From NCBI GenBank assembly GCA_905178155.1, contig CAJINV010000004.1, positions 404,969 through 468,968 on the forward strand: a stretch of DNA of 64,000 bases. Reading direction: 5' to 3'. Source of the DNA: Amoebophrya sp. A120 (lineage: Eukaryota > Sar > Dinophyceae > Syndiniales > Amoebophryaceae). This document shows positions 39,501 through 54,500 of this stretch, piece after piece. Made by a program: the position numbers and the translations under genes. The notes under the pieces are model-generated. The model was not told the origin of the DNA and searched no databases. It saw only the letters and a list, made by a program, of their open reading frames with translations. Each line of letters opens with the position of its first letter. Position 1 is the first letter of the stretch.

Positions 39501-42500
39501 AGATTTTCATCGGCGAGCAGTCTGCGAGCTTGGACAAAGACTCTGTCAAAGTGGAATCTCTGTCCATGTCGGAAAACATGGCTAAATCTTCCGGAAACGA
39601 AGTCACGGTCGATCTGTCCATCACTCTCCGCGTGCAAGACACGAGCAAAGTGGGTCTCGTCGAAGCCGCGTGGCCGTACCACGGAATCCCCGATCCGCAC
39701 GAGTTGCTGCACGAAATCAAGATGGAGTGCGACGCGATTCAGGGCGTGACTATTGGCGGCGTGAAGACCGTGGTGGTGGCGCAATCTACGACCACGACCA
39801 CAACAGCGGCCCCGGGAGGTGTTGTAGTGGCTACAACGACAACGACACCGGCGCCAGGGACAGTTGTGGCCACTACGACCACGACTACGAGCACTTCGAC
39901 TACGACAACAGTGACCACGACGCAGCAGGGCCAACTGGCGAGGGCTTACGAATTGAACTTCACCTTCCCATCTGCTACTGAGACTGCAACGAACCTGGCT
40001 TCCACTCCTGCGGTGTACCAAGCGATCAAGAACGGGACCTGGTTCTATCTGCGCGAAGACAACGCGATTACGAATTTTACGGAGAATGATTTAACCACGT
40101 TCACAGTGCAGGTTGGAAGTTACGAAAACACGGAAAATGGCGTGACAACCGCCGCATTCCTCATCGAGTACATTGCGACCATTCCGCAGCCCAACAAGCA
40201 ATCCGACTTCGAAACCCGGTGGCCGGACCCGCTTCCGGACGTGCAGGCGAAATTGCTAAGCGGTTACGTTGCGGATAGCGTAACCGCTGCAAACATCGCT
40301 GGGGTCTCAGTGGCATCGACACAAGCGGTGTCCCAGCCAGCGCCGACCACGACGACCACAACCACGACAATCGTTTTAGTGGAACGGGCGTTCGACATGG
40401 AGCTTTCCGTCCCGGATGGAACGGACTTGGACGCGTTGGCGAAGAGCCAGTCCTTGCTGGATTCGGTGGCGAGCGGGATCTTGACCTACCTGCAGAGCAA
40501 CGGCATGAGCTACTTGACGCTGGGGGATATCCGCGACCTGGTGTTGACCATTGTCGTGGATAGTAGTGGCAATACGACCTTCGCGGAAATTGGCAGGATG
40601 AAAGCGAAAAGTACCCAGACCCAGTTCCTGGACACCGCCGGAGAAAACTACGTTGAGGGACGTGAGCTATTCCTGGGTGACAACGGGGAGTTGACGGGAA
40701 CGAGTCTGGATGGAGATGCTGATCACAACTTCCTCGAAATAACCAGCGAGAAAGCGACCGCGACCCTGCAGTCGAAATTCAAGGTTGCTGTGAACGCGCA
40801 GGCGGCAGCCGATCTGAACAACGCGTGGTCGCCCACCGCGGGATTGGATGCAAGTGCGACGGGAAACCTCGGCTCGGCGGTGACGCAGTCAGTGAGTAAC
40901 GCGCAGATTCCGGGGGTCAGTGTGACCGGGGTGAAGTCGGTGTATCAAATGTAAAAATGTCTGGGTCTGGAAGAGTCATGCTGTTTCTGCATGACACAGA
41001 AGGTCTGGCGTGGAAGCTCTAGCATCACAGGTTTCGAGAAGCTTCCGCAATGCCGAACCCGCATGACAAATCCCCTACTTTGGTGACAGAAAGTGGGCAG
41101 CTTTTGCTACCTATGCATGAGAGATTTTTGTGTGTTCTGAAATGCGCATCACAAGTTCGGATTCTTCCAGACCCAGACATTTTTACATTTGATACGGTGG
41201 TCTTAACGACCACGACGAGTAGTACCACTGGAACATCGACGATATGACCTGCTCGAGCGTTCCAATCTCAAATGTTGCAATAGAGTCTGGATTTTGTGTT
41301 GCATGAAGAGCATGACAAATGTATAGAGTCTTGCGCTTCTCGCAATACAAATTTCGCCATATTTTTCTAGTGCGGTTTGGGATTCCGGAACTTCTCATGC
41401 GCAATCCTATGGGAGTAGGGTAGCTCATGTACTTCTTGCATTACAAAATCCAGACTCTACTAAGTGTAACGTTTGAGATTGTAACAGCTGAGCAGGTGAT
41501 AGACGACTTCCACAACGTCTACCACGACCACGACGACAGCTATCCCCATGGCGACGCTGACCCGGCAGTTCGCGTACACGATCGACATGGCCCCGTATTT
41601 GAGCGACGCCGACGCTTTGTCGTTCGTCGGCGATGCGGCCATGCATAGTGCGCTGAAAGCCGCTGTGATTGACTTCTCGACCAACATCCTCGGTATGAAC
41701 AAAGAGAACTTGACGGAATCCCAAATTTCCAACGTGCTGGTGGAAATTGCTTTCAACAACAACAACTTAGACGGGCAGGGCCAGAGCCAGTCCGGGACGA
41801 TCATCGCCAAGGCGACGATTGATTTCGAAGCGCCGCAGGTATCAAATGCAAATATGTCTGGGTCTGGAAGAAGAAGAACGCAATTTGTGCTGCTGCATTT
41901 GGATTCCAAAAAAATCTGTATTGCATTAGCAGCAAGGAGAGTGTCATTTTTGCTACGGGAAAAGGGCACTTGTCATGCGAAATAGGCATTGAGAAGCCCT
42001 CAAGACGTCTGCCATGCAAGGGCATGCAAATGCATCACAGACATCACGGCTCATTCACAACTTGCATGACAAGTCTCAGAATCTTCCAGACCCAGACAAA
42101 AAATTGCATTTGATAGCAGGAAACGATCGACGATTTGTATGACGCTTGGTCAGATTTGAACACGACCGCCACGACTGGTTTAACTTCCTCCATCCAGACG
42201 GAAGTCGTGACTGTGCAAACGGCCGCGGCCGCAGTCACCAGCCTGGTGTCTACGCAGCCGTTGAGCGGGGCGACAACCACCAGTTCGACCACGAGCACAA
42301 CGACCAGTACCACGACAACCACCACTAGCACAACCCTACCCCAGTCAACCACGGCAAGAGAGTTCTCTTACACGTTCAATGTGGACAGCAGTGCTGCGTC
42401 TGGCGCGACCTACAGCGACAGTGACATTTGCACCAGTGACAACATGGCGGAGGGGATTAAGACCGGAGTGGTGAAGTTTTTACTGGACACGCTTGGTGTC

Positions 42501-45500
42501 GGGGAGACAATTGATGAGGATGATATTCAATCTGTCACTGTCTCCTACGTGTTCGGGTCTTCCAATGCAGATGGGAGCATATGAGGGTACACAACTCCCT
42601 CTCCCCCCCATTTGTATGTTGGCATGAACAGCAATACAAACACCAGCTCAAATGGAGCCTGCGCATCACAAGTTTACGCGCCCTGTTTGGGCTTCCGAGA
42701 TTTGTCATGCATACTGTGCCACAATGCAGCGATAGGATTTCGGATTTTGCATTGCAAATGAGGGGGAGGGGGAGTTGTGCACTCTCATAGAGCAGGACCA
42801 TAGTCGCGAAGGCGGTTGTGGTATTCAAAACGGACGAGACTAAAATCGACGCGATCGATGCGGTCTGGTCGGGGGCGACGGTGACGAACACCACTGCAGT
42901 TGACGGATTAGCAACCGCGTTGAACACGGCTCTACCTGCGGATCTGCCGAACACGGTGTCCACCGTTTCGCAAACGATTTTGCAAACAACCACGACTTCG
43001 ACCACAACCACGACAGTCGTCACCACAACCACGACAAGCACCACGACCACAACGTCAACGACCACGACGACAACCACGACGACCACCACCACTGAACCGG
43101 TCACGACAGCTCCGGAGTTACGGACCACGGACCGGGAGTTCAGCTACACCTTCAACGCAGTCGACGGGCTTGCGGATCCCAACGCGTTCTGCAACACCGA
43201 CCAGATGGTGGCGGCGATCAAGAGCGCCATGGTGGATTTTGTCACGAACGAGTTGACTGGTAGTCCTAGTAATCTCAACCTCACGAACATCGCCGAGGTG
43301 ATTGTCAATGTCGCGTACAGCAGCAACAACACGGATGGGACCGGCACGGTCGTTGCCAAGGCGACCGTGAAGTTCCAAGCCGACCAGGCGACGATTGACG
43401 CTCTGGATACCGCCTGGGTACCGGATGACGTCTACGCCGACCCAGGTGCCGTTGCGGGGTTGAAAGACGCTTTGAACACGCAGATCACCGCGGCCATCGC
43501 GGATGTCAGTTCCGTGGTGCAGAGTCAAGTGCTAACGACGACGAGCACGACAACGAGCACCACGACGGAGCCACCGACTACGACGACACCCTCCACCACG
43601 ACAACTACCACCACGACGACCACGACAAGTACGACCACCACAGCGGTCCCGCCGAAAGAGCTCGAGAGGGAATTCAGCTACACGTTCCAAATCAGCGACG
43701 CGAGTCAGACGGCAACTTACGATTTAAACACGGACGCGATGCTATTGGCTCTAAAGGAGGGTGTGGTGCAGTTCGTGAAGGACACTTTGCAGCCCACGAA
43801 GGCAATCACAGTCTCCGATATTCACTCTTTAACCGCTATTGCAGCGTTCCGGAGTACCGATAACAGTGGCACGATTGTTGCGAAGACCATCGTGGTCTTC
43901 AAGGGGCCAGAGGAAAGAATCGATTCGTTAGAGGCAGTTTGGTCTCCTTCCGCTTTGTACACCGATGCGGCGATTACGCAGGCCCTGACTTCGAGTTTGA
44001 ACAACTCCACCACTACTATTGCAGCGACGGATGTCAGCACGGTGGTGCAGACGCAGATCATCACGACCACGCCGCCGCCGACGACGTCGACGAGTACCAG
44101 CACGACGACGAGCACCACGACAACGACGACGACCACTACCACAACCAGCACCACGTATCAAGTGTAAAAATGTCTTGGTCTGGAAGATTACCAGTTTTGT
44201 CATGCACATTTTGCATAACTCCTGATGTCTGTGATGCATGCCCTAGCATCACAGATTTTGTGAGGGCTTCCCGATGCCTATACCGCATGACAAATTCTCT
44301 TTCCGTGTGGCAAAACTTGGACTCTCTTTGCTGCTCATGCAATACAGATTTTTTTAGAATGCAAAATCAGCATGACAAGTTGGATTCTTCCAGACCCAGA
44401 CACTTTTGCAGTTGATACCACGACGACCACGACCACTGTCACGGTTCTCACAGAAACCACGGAGCGGGCCTTCAGCTACACCTTCAACGTGGCGGATGGC
44501 AACACCGTGGGGAGCTTTGACGTGAACTCCGATGAGATGAAGGACGCGATCAAAAGTGGCGTGGTCAATTTTGCGGTGAACACATTGTATCCACAGTAAA
44601 TTTCCCGTACACGTACATTCGCTGTTTCTGCATAGACAAAAGTTGCCTTCAAGCTAAGTCAGCATGGGAAATTTGGGTACTCCAAGGTAGCGAAATTTGT
44701 CATGCATTTTGTACTTGTGTGGGAAATTTGTATTGCATACCTTGCAGGTGAATAACACGGTATCCGAGTCCGACATCAGCAGCGTGCTCGTCGAGGTGAT
44801 CTACAGCTATGCGAATACCGATGGAACATATGAGGATGCACAACTACTCCGCCTCCCCCTCATTTGTATGGCATGAGCAGCAACAGAAGTAATGTCTCAA
44901 GTGTAGTTTTTTCATGACAAACCCGGAAATGGATTCGTAGTTCTGTTTGGGCATCCAAAACTTGTCATGCGCAGACTGTTTAAGGGGAACAGGCGGACTC
45001 GGTATCTTGCATGACAAATGAGAGGAAGGAGGAGTTGCGCACTGTCATAGAACAGGCACGGTGATTGCCCGAGCGACGGTGGAATTCACCGCGAGTCCGG
45101 AGAAAGTTTTATCTCTAGATGCGGACTGGGTCCCCTCTACCGTTGCCTCCGACCCGGCGATTGTGCAGGCGTTGACAGACGCGCTGAAAACCGCCACAAA
45201 TGCAGAGCCGGCGTTGACGACCGCTGGGGTCACTGATGTGATTCAGTCGCAGGTTTTAGCCCCCGCGACGTCTACCACTACGAGTACGACCACGACCAGC
45301 ACTACGACGACCACCACGACTGTGACGACCACGACTGTCACCACAACCAGCACGACAACTACGACGCTCCCGTCGATCTCGCGCGAGTTCAGCTACAGCT
45401 TCTCCTTAGCGGATGGAACTGTTGATGTGGATGCGCTCTGCGCCTCCGGGGATATGAGTGACGCGATCAAAACTAGTTTGCTCGCGTTCATCAGTGACAC

Positions 45501-48500
45501 CCTGGGGATGACCAACCCGGTCATCGATGAGGCGGACATTGAGGACATTTTGATCGAAGTCGCCTACAACGATGGTGTCGGGAACGTGCCCGTTGTGGCG
45601 AAGGCTACGGTTGTTTTCAAAGCCGACCCGGATAAAATTTCCACTTTGGACTCTGTCTGGGTCTCCGCGCTCGCCCGGACGAATACGACCGCGGTCGCCG
45701 GGTTGACGACCTCTCTCAACGCGGAACTGACGGCGAAGCCGGGGCTGGACGTGACTTCCGTTGCGTCGAGTGTTGTGTTGACAACGTCCAGTACAACGAC
45801 GACCGCGGCGCCGGGCGTTACCGTTACGACGACCACGACGACAACCAGTACTACAACGTCGACGACGACCACAACGACGACGACCACGACTACAACTAGT
45901 ACCACACTGCCGACCATCGATCGGGAGTTCAGCTTGACCTTCACCGTCGACAATGCCCAGAGTTTGGACATAGTCGGCCTGTGCGACAGTGCAGAGATGC
46001 GAACCGCGATTAACAAAGCGGTGGTGAATTTCATCGACAAAACATTGGGGATGAAGAGTCCATCCGTCACTGCAAGCGACATCAAAGCAGTTTCCGTCGA
46101 AGTTGCGTTCGGGGCCCAGAATCCGGACGGCAGTGGCACTGTGGTCGCGAAGGTGGGCGTTGTGTTTGCGGCGAGTGAAGAAAAGATCAACGCGCTGGAC
46201 ATCGCTTGGTCGCCGGAAAAAGCCAGTACGAATACAACGGCGATGAACGGGCTGACGCAACAGTTGAAAACGGAAGTGGTCAATGCCTTGCCCGACGTCT
46301 CCGACGTCACCCAATCGCAGGTGTTGACGACCAGCAGCACGACCACCACGACAACCACGACCTCGACCACCACGACGACCTCGACCAAACCGCTCCTTGA
46401 GAAGGGTCTGGGACTGCAATTGACGATCCCGGCTGGTACCGCGGATATCGCAGGTTTCTTAGCGGATACGGTTCTCAATGACGCGATCAAACAGGGGGTG
46501 ATTGATTATTTCCAGAATGTCACCGGAATCACCTTGACCCAAGATCAGATTGAAGATTTGACCATCACTCCGAAGCCGAACAGCGTCGCGCCGGACATTG
46601 AGGTGGACATCAACTTCGGGGTGCGTGTTGACACCACATCACAGGTCGCGGATTTGAACATTGCGTGGAATCCGTTGATTCCCATGCAAACTGGTTCGGA
46701 CCAGTTGGAGAATCTGGTAGATAACGTGCAGGAAGCTGTGCAGACCAACGCTGGAACTACCCTGGGGGTCACTGTAAAGGACACTGGCGCTGCCACCATC
46801 CCGGTTACGACGAGCACTTCTACCTCGACTACTACGACGTCCACGACTACGACGGTAAGCGTCACAAATCCGCTACTCCCGCGTGGATTGGAACTCACTT
46901 TGAATTTACCCGATTCTCCGGTTGATTACCTCACAAGCAGCGATCTCTCGGACGCGATGAAAACGGCGATCATTGAGTACTTCCAAAACGCAACGAAAAT
47001 CACGCTGACGCCCGACCAAATCGAGGACTTGGACATCAACCAGGTCGGCGGCTCCCCGCCGGGCGACGTGCGGGTGGAAATCACGTTTGGTGTTCGAGTC
47101 CCGCAGGATCAGGTGGATAACATCGACCAGAGCTGGGATCCCGACACCGCCATGACTTCTGGAAATAACGTGACCAGAATTCTCGCTGAATTCACGGACG
47201 CAGTGGCGAACAACCAGGCGTTGGTCAGCGCTGGGGTCAACGTGCCGCAAGGGACGACTGCCGCAACGGTTGTCGTTACTACTACCTCGACAAGTACCAC
47301 AACCACGACAAGCACTACCACGACTCTAGGACCGCTGTTACAAAGGGGGTTGACTCTGCAGCTGGACTTGACTGGCATCGACGCAGCTACCGCTGCCAAT
47401 AGTGACGACCTGAAAAACTCCATCACACAAGGTGTGATCACTTACTTCGAGCAAACAACCGGGCTGACCATTACAGCTGATCAGATTGAAGATTTGGTAA
47501 TTACACCGAAGCCGAACACCGACCCTGTGGAAGTGGATATCACTTTCGGTGTCCGCGTTGAGCCGACAACTGTGCAGACCATCGAACACGTGTGGCCGGA
47601 AAAAGCGCCGATAACGCCCGGTAGCACAGCGATTGCGACCTTACTTGACAATATTCAAGCCGCTGTGACAAATGAGCCCGGGCTCACCGGTGTGGTGAAG
47701 GTGGAAGATACTGGCGCGGCAACTCTGCCGCAAACCAGCAGCACGACGACGACTAGTACATCAACTACGATCAAACCGTTGTTGCAAAAGGGTCTGGAGC
47801 TGCAACTGACCTGTTACGATGCGCTCCCCGGAACTCTCTCTGATCCGGATTTTGTTGATTCAATCAAGGATGGTGTGATTGCGTATTTTCAAAACAGCAC
47901 TGGGATTGTGTTAACCGCGAGTGATATCGAAAATATGCAAATCACGCAGAAGCCGGGCACGTTGCCGCCGGACATCGGGGTGGACATCACGTTCGGGGTG
48001 CGGGTCGAGCCGACCCAGGTGCAGGACATCAACACCGCTTGGGATTTATGCATTGCAAACGGATCGCACTTAGGATAAATCTTCGCAAGACAAATCACAT
48101 GGAAAGAGGTGCTTGAATTTGTCATGCGGGTACAGTAGAAAAGCGGATCTGTCATGCATGATTGCGATTAGTAGATATTGCGACTTACTTTTGCAGTGCA
48201 TAAAACCCCGACACGCCGATGTCGCCTACGGGGTCGGAAGTGGCGAGCTTGCTCACCTACGTGCAGGACAGCATGCTGTCAACGGGCCCCAGCGGCACCC
48301 AGGTGAAGGACACGGGAATTGCAACGACGCCAGTGACAACCACTTCCACAACTACGACGACAAACCCATTGCTCCCCCGCGGCTTCCAAACGACGCTGGA
48401 GATCACATCCGGCGATGTGAATGCGACTCTATCCGATCCGGAATTGAAAGAGTCATTAACCAACGCGGTCATCAAATACTTCGAAGACAGTACTGGGATG

Positions 48501-51500
48501 ACTCTAACCCCAGCTCAAATCGAAAACATGGTGATCACACAAACCCCGGGCACAGTGGCGCCCGACGTCGGGATCGACGTGACTTTTGGGGTGCGGGTGG
48601 AGGAAACTGAGGTCGCTGAAGTCGACAGTGCCTGGGATCCCGACACGGGAATTCCAAGTTCGGGGTCCAGTGGAACTACACTCGCTAACGCGGTGGAGCA
48701 GAGTGTGACGACGAATCCGGATTTAACCGGCGTCGCACCGCCAGCGACGGTGACTGTGAACCCAGTCGTCGTCACCACGACCACAACGACGACGACAACC
48801 CCGACAAGATTGCAGAGGAATATCATGCTTACTTTTGACGTAGACTCCCTCACGAATTCGCAGGCGATCGCGTTCATGACCGACGCAACTTTAAAGTACG
48901 CGGTTCAAGAATCCGTGAAGACTTTCATCCTTGACACTCTTCTCGTGACCCCGGTCCCGCCGCTCGTGAGCATCACTTTGCAGCTATTGTCCAAGCAGGA
49001 AATTTCTGATGCGACCTCGCAGCTGAGCCGGCTGGTGGCGCAGTCGTTGCTCACGTTCGAGGACCCAGATCCGGCGAAAATCGACGCTCTGGTAGTGAAA
49101 TGGTCCGCTACGGTCGACTTGACCGACGCCCAGGCAGACGCTTTGGCGGATGACTTGCAGACGCACTTGACGAACGCCGGTCTGACGACCACTATTTCCG
49201 GGGCGGGGGGTTTGACCGCGCCGACAACCACGACCACAGTCGCGCCAACGACGAGCACGACGACCACAACCACCACGACGACGACCACGACAAGTACTAC
49301 TACAACGACAGTCACTGTGGAACCAACTCACGAAACGCAAAGAATAGTTACCTTCACCTTCGACATTGCGTCTCTGACCCTGGCTGAGGCAGACGCGCTG
49401 ATGGTGAATGCGCAAATGATCAATGCAGTGAAACAGGCGACGAAAACTTTTGTCGAAGATACACTGAATGTCGCCGCTGCAGATGTCCCCGTAGTGGCTT
49501 ACGTTAGTTTGCAACTGCTGACGAAGTCCGATGCCGTGTCTTCGGGCACGGACCGATTAACCGTCCAAGCCGTGCTCGTGTTCCGGGACGCGGACGAGAG
49601 TAAAATCGATACTGTGGACGCGAAGTGGAGCAAAGTGACCGGGTTGAGTTCACAAGAGCAGACCGATCTCACGGACGATTTGCAGACTGCGATCAGTGCC
49701 GACTTTGCGTCAACGACGATAACCGGGTCGGGGAGCTTGCAAACTGCAACGACCACGACGACAAGTACCAGCACAACGACGACGACCGTGACCACGACGA
49801 CGACCACGACGACGACCGTCACTACGACGACCACGTCTACGACGACATTAACTCTCGCAGAGCTGGAACGAGAAGTGTCTTTCACGTTCGACATCGCCTC
49901 GCTCGCATCCAACGCAGCGGCAACGAACTTGCTGAAGAATGCGACTTTGACCGACGCCGTGGAAACCGCCATTCAGCACTTCGTCGTCGACACACTCGGC
50001 GTGCCTTCCAACATGGATCCACCGGTTTTGTCTGTGACGCTGCAACTGCTGGCAAGACTGCCGGATGTTCCGCAACAGGGTACGGATCGGATTTCGACCC
50101 AAGCTGCGATCTACTGGCAGCACGCGACTGCCGATAAGATTGACGCGGTGGCGGCCAAGTGGTCGGGGACGACGGGCTTGAGTAGCGCGGAGAACACAGA
50201 ATTGGTTTCGAAATTGCAGACCGAAATTTCCGCTGCCGGCTTCACCTCAACAGTAGCTGGCGCAGGTGGTCTCGTTTCGGTTTCCACCACGACAACAACG
50301 ACGACGACAACTACTGTGACCACAACGACGACCACCACCACGACAACCACGACGACGAGCACTACCACTACAACCACAACTGTCACAGTGCCAGTGCCAT
50401 TTGAGTTGGAGCGGGAGATCACTTTCACTTTCGACATGGCGAAATTGACGCTGTCCGACGCGTACGATTTGATGGCGAACACTGATTTCAAAACTGCGGT
50501 CGAGCAAGGTCTTGAGAATTTCGTTTCGGACGTGAACGGATTGAACTTAAATGCCACGACCGCCGCTCCATTGTCTTCGTTGGACCTGCAGTTGCTCGCG
50601 AAGATCGCCGTTCCCGGCTCCACGACGGACGACCGGTTGACAGTGACGGCGAGTCTAATCTACCGAAGTTTGGATCAGGCGAAAGTCGATGCGCTGGCAG
50701 CTGTTTGGTCCGCGACCACGGGCTTCTCCGCAACTGTGCAAACAGAGTTGAGCACGAAAATCCGAGACGCGATCTCCGCTGCTGGCTTCACGGTAACATC
50801 TTTCGCCGGCTCCGGCAATGTCGCGGTGACGACTTCCACCACGACGACCACAACGACAACCACCACGACGACCACGACCTCGACAACCACGACGACCACG
50901 ACTGTAACAACGACTACCACGGTGATTGTGTATTCGAGTTTAGATCGCGAAATCACGTTCACGTTCGACGTTGACACCATGACGGGTTCTGAGGTGAATA
51001 CCATGCTTGCGAACGCAACTCTTAAAACCGCTGTTTCCACCGCGGTGGACGACTTTGTCGGCGCTGATTTGGCAGTGCAGCCTAGCCCGACGATTGACTC
51101 GGTGACTTTGCAGCTCTTCTCGCACATCGCGACGTCCACTGCAGGGACTGATCGGATCACCGCGCAAGCTGTGGTTTATTGGAAAGACACGGATGCTTCC
51201 GAAATCGATGCGCTTGGCAATGCCTGGTCGGGCGCCGGGCAGCTATCTTCTACCCTAGCGACAAGTTTGGCGGACAAACTGAAAACCGAAATCGCCAACG
51301 CGGGCTTTAAGGTGTCCGCCATGGCCGGGGCTGGCGGGATTCCCAGCGCTACAACGTCTACAACGACGACCACGACGACGACAACCACTACGACGACCAC
51401 AACAACGACCACGACGACGATCACCACCACGACCACAACGACAACTGAGCCGCAAGTGGACTTGAAGCGCGAGGTCTCGTTCACCTTCGATGTGGACGAA

Positions 51501-54500
51501 ATGACCATGGCCGAGGCGACGGCGCTGATGAGCAACCAGACGCTGATAGACGCCGTCGTGAAGGCAGTGGAAGAACTCGTGACGACAACTCTAGCCGTCC
51601 CCGTGACGCAAGCGCCATCCGTTGCAGTCGAGGTTTTGAGCCTGCTTGGGAAAAACCCAACGGTCACCGCCGGCGCAAACCGGATCACGGCGCAAGCAGC
51701 CACTTTGTTCCGCGGCTCGCAGGCGAAAATTGACACTCTCGTTGCCGTCTGGCCGGGCAGCGGGCTGCCGGCCAGTGCGACCACTGCATTGTCGGATCTG
51801 TTAAAGCAAGCGATCGAGTCGGCAGGTATTAAGGTGACTAGCATGGCCGGCGCAGGAACCATCGCGGCCCCACCAGCGACGACAACCACTACTACGACCA
51901 GTACGACGACAACGACGGTGACTACTACGACAGTCACCACGACGACCACTGTGCATACGTATGAGCTGGAAAGAGATATCTCCTTCACGTTCGACGTGGA
52001 CGCGATTTCGTACAGTGGGGCGCAGGCGTTGATGACGAATGCGACTTTGGAAACCGCGGTGAGGACTGGGATTCTTGGGTTTTTAGACGCCGGGTTGCAA
52101 GTAAATGCAAGTATCACCCCGAGCATCTCCAAGTTGGACTTGCAATTAATGTCCCACATCGTCGGGGTGTCCACCTCCGCTTCCGGCGGTTCGGTCGACC
52201 GAATTTGCACTCAGGGAATTGTGTACTTCGAAAGCGCGGCGAAAAGCAAAATCGACGCGGTTTCGTATGCTTGGCCGGCCACCGGTGGTCTATCCGCCGC
52301 GCAGACGACGAGTCTGGCGGACGAACTGAAAGACGCGATCGTCGCCTCGGGGATCAAGGTCTCGCAGTTCGCGGGCGCGGGCGGCCTGAATTCAGTTACA
52401 ACCTCAACCACGACGACCACCACGACAACGACAACCACAACCTCCACTAGTACGACGACAGCCGAGCCGAAAACCGCGGTCCCCAGGGACTTCAAGGTCG
52501 GCTTGCAGATTGACGAGGCGGTGACCTCGAAGACACAACTTTTGGCCAGCGTGGAGTTGGAGAACGCGATAGTGGAGGCGGTGGTTGGATTTTTGGAGAA
52601 CCAGGACGGGTCCTTAACGGGATTGCTGGACGTGAACAACATCACGGTCGAAGAGGTCTCGTTCATGTTCTTGCAGGAGAACGAAAAAATGGGGGCTGGC
52701 CATTATGTCGATCTTGAAAGCAACGAAGCGAAGTCGAAGCAAGTTTCCTTCCTTGCCGAGAACGTCGATAAAACGCAGGAACTCAAGCGAACGTCGAAGT
52801 TCGGCGTCATTCGGAAAGCCTCAAGTCATTCGGAAAGCACGAAGGCAAGCGCTCCTATTGTCGACATCACCGTCAGGATTCGGTTGGACATTCTGGCGCC
52901 CGTGGATAAAGTTTCCAACATCGACAGTATCTGGGCCCCGAACGCTGCCATGGACGCGACAACTAAGGATCACTTCAAGGTGTACTACCTTGACGCGCAG
53001 ATCGGGCAGATTAACGGCGTGGACGTCACGTCAGTGACTCTGTACACGGTGACAACGACCACCACGACCTCGACCACGACGACCACTTCGACTTCGACGA
53101 CAACCAGTACTTCAACCACAACGAACACTACCACAACTACAACCACGTCGACATCCACGACGACAACTACATCGACGACAACCACAACCACGACCACAAC
53201 TTCTACCACCACGACTACAACAACCACGACAACCACCACCACGACAACCACACTGCCAATCACGCGCGCATTTGACATCGATTTTGCAGTGAGTAAAATT
53301 TTGATCCCGAACGCGGAGAACATTGTGAATTACCCGACCTTGCTTGACGCGCTGTCTATCGGTGTTGAAAAGTACTTGAAAAATCAGGGTCTGACCGAAG
53401 CGGTTTTTGTCAAAGACATGGAACTGAACGTCACCTCCATTGTTGACGGCGCGATGAGCAAACAGGTTTACACAACCGCGACTTTTACTCTCCAACCGAA
53501 CACCACCGCGGGGATAGCGGCAATCGAGCAGGTTTGGTCGGGGACTGCACCTCCAACACAGGCGGAAATCGACGCTCTGGTTGCAGCGATCAAGCCGGAA
53601 GTCGCGATCGCGCAGAATTGTGCCGGGATTACCGTTGGACAAGCCGTGCCGCACACAACCACGACGACCACGACGCCAGAACCGTTGGTGCAGCTACAAA
53701 GGCAATTTTCCTACACGGTGAACGCCAAGCTGGGTTTGCAAGCTGGAGGTACGACAACATCGCAGGATGTGTATGATAATGTTATTTCCTTACTCTCAGA
53801 TGCGAAGATGGAAGACGCGGTGAAAACTGCGGTCATCACCTTCATGCAGACCGGCCTCGGGCTTCTGGGCACGAGCAATGTGACTGTTGCGGATATTCCG
53901 TCGGTGACGATAGAACGGGCGTACCACAACAACTCCGACGCTAGTACAAGTGTCACCAGAATTGTCGCGAAGGCCTCGGTGAACTTTGAAGCAGTGCAAG
54001 CGGAGATCGATGCTATTGCGGGTGCGTGGACAACTGGGGCTCTGACGTCTGCTTACTTGCAAGATTTAGCGACGGCTTTGGATGACGAGGTGAAAGCGAT
54101 GTTCCCCTCAACCGCTTTCCCCGCGGCGGAGGTTTCGCAGGCGAAGAGCTTGACCGCCGCGACAACTTCGACGACGACAACGACTAGTACGACCACGACT
54201 ACAACGACGAGCACGACCTATCCGCTGCAAAATCATCGCACTCGTTCGAATTGTAGTCTGGCATGACAGATCCGCTTTTTTACCTGAACCTGCATGAGAA
54301 ATTCCATTTTTTTTTTCCCGAGAAAATTTGTCATGCGATTTGTACTAGAGCTAGAGTGATAGGTTTGCAATGCATACTCTAACCACGACGACGACGACGA
54401 CCAGCACCACGACCACCACAATTCCACTCGGCACCATTGAGCGCGAGTTCAGTTACACCTTCAAAGTCGCGAACTACAGTGCGATAGTGCCGGCGAGCTT

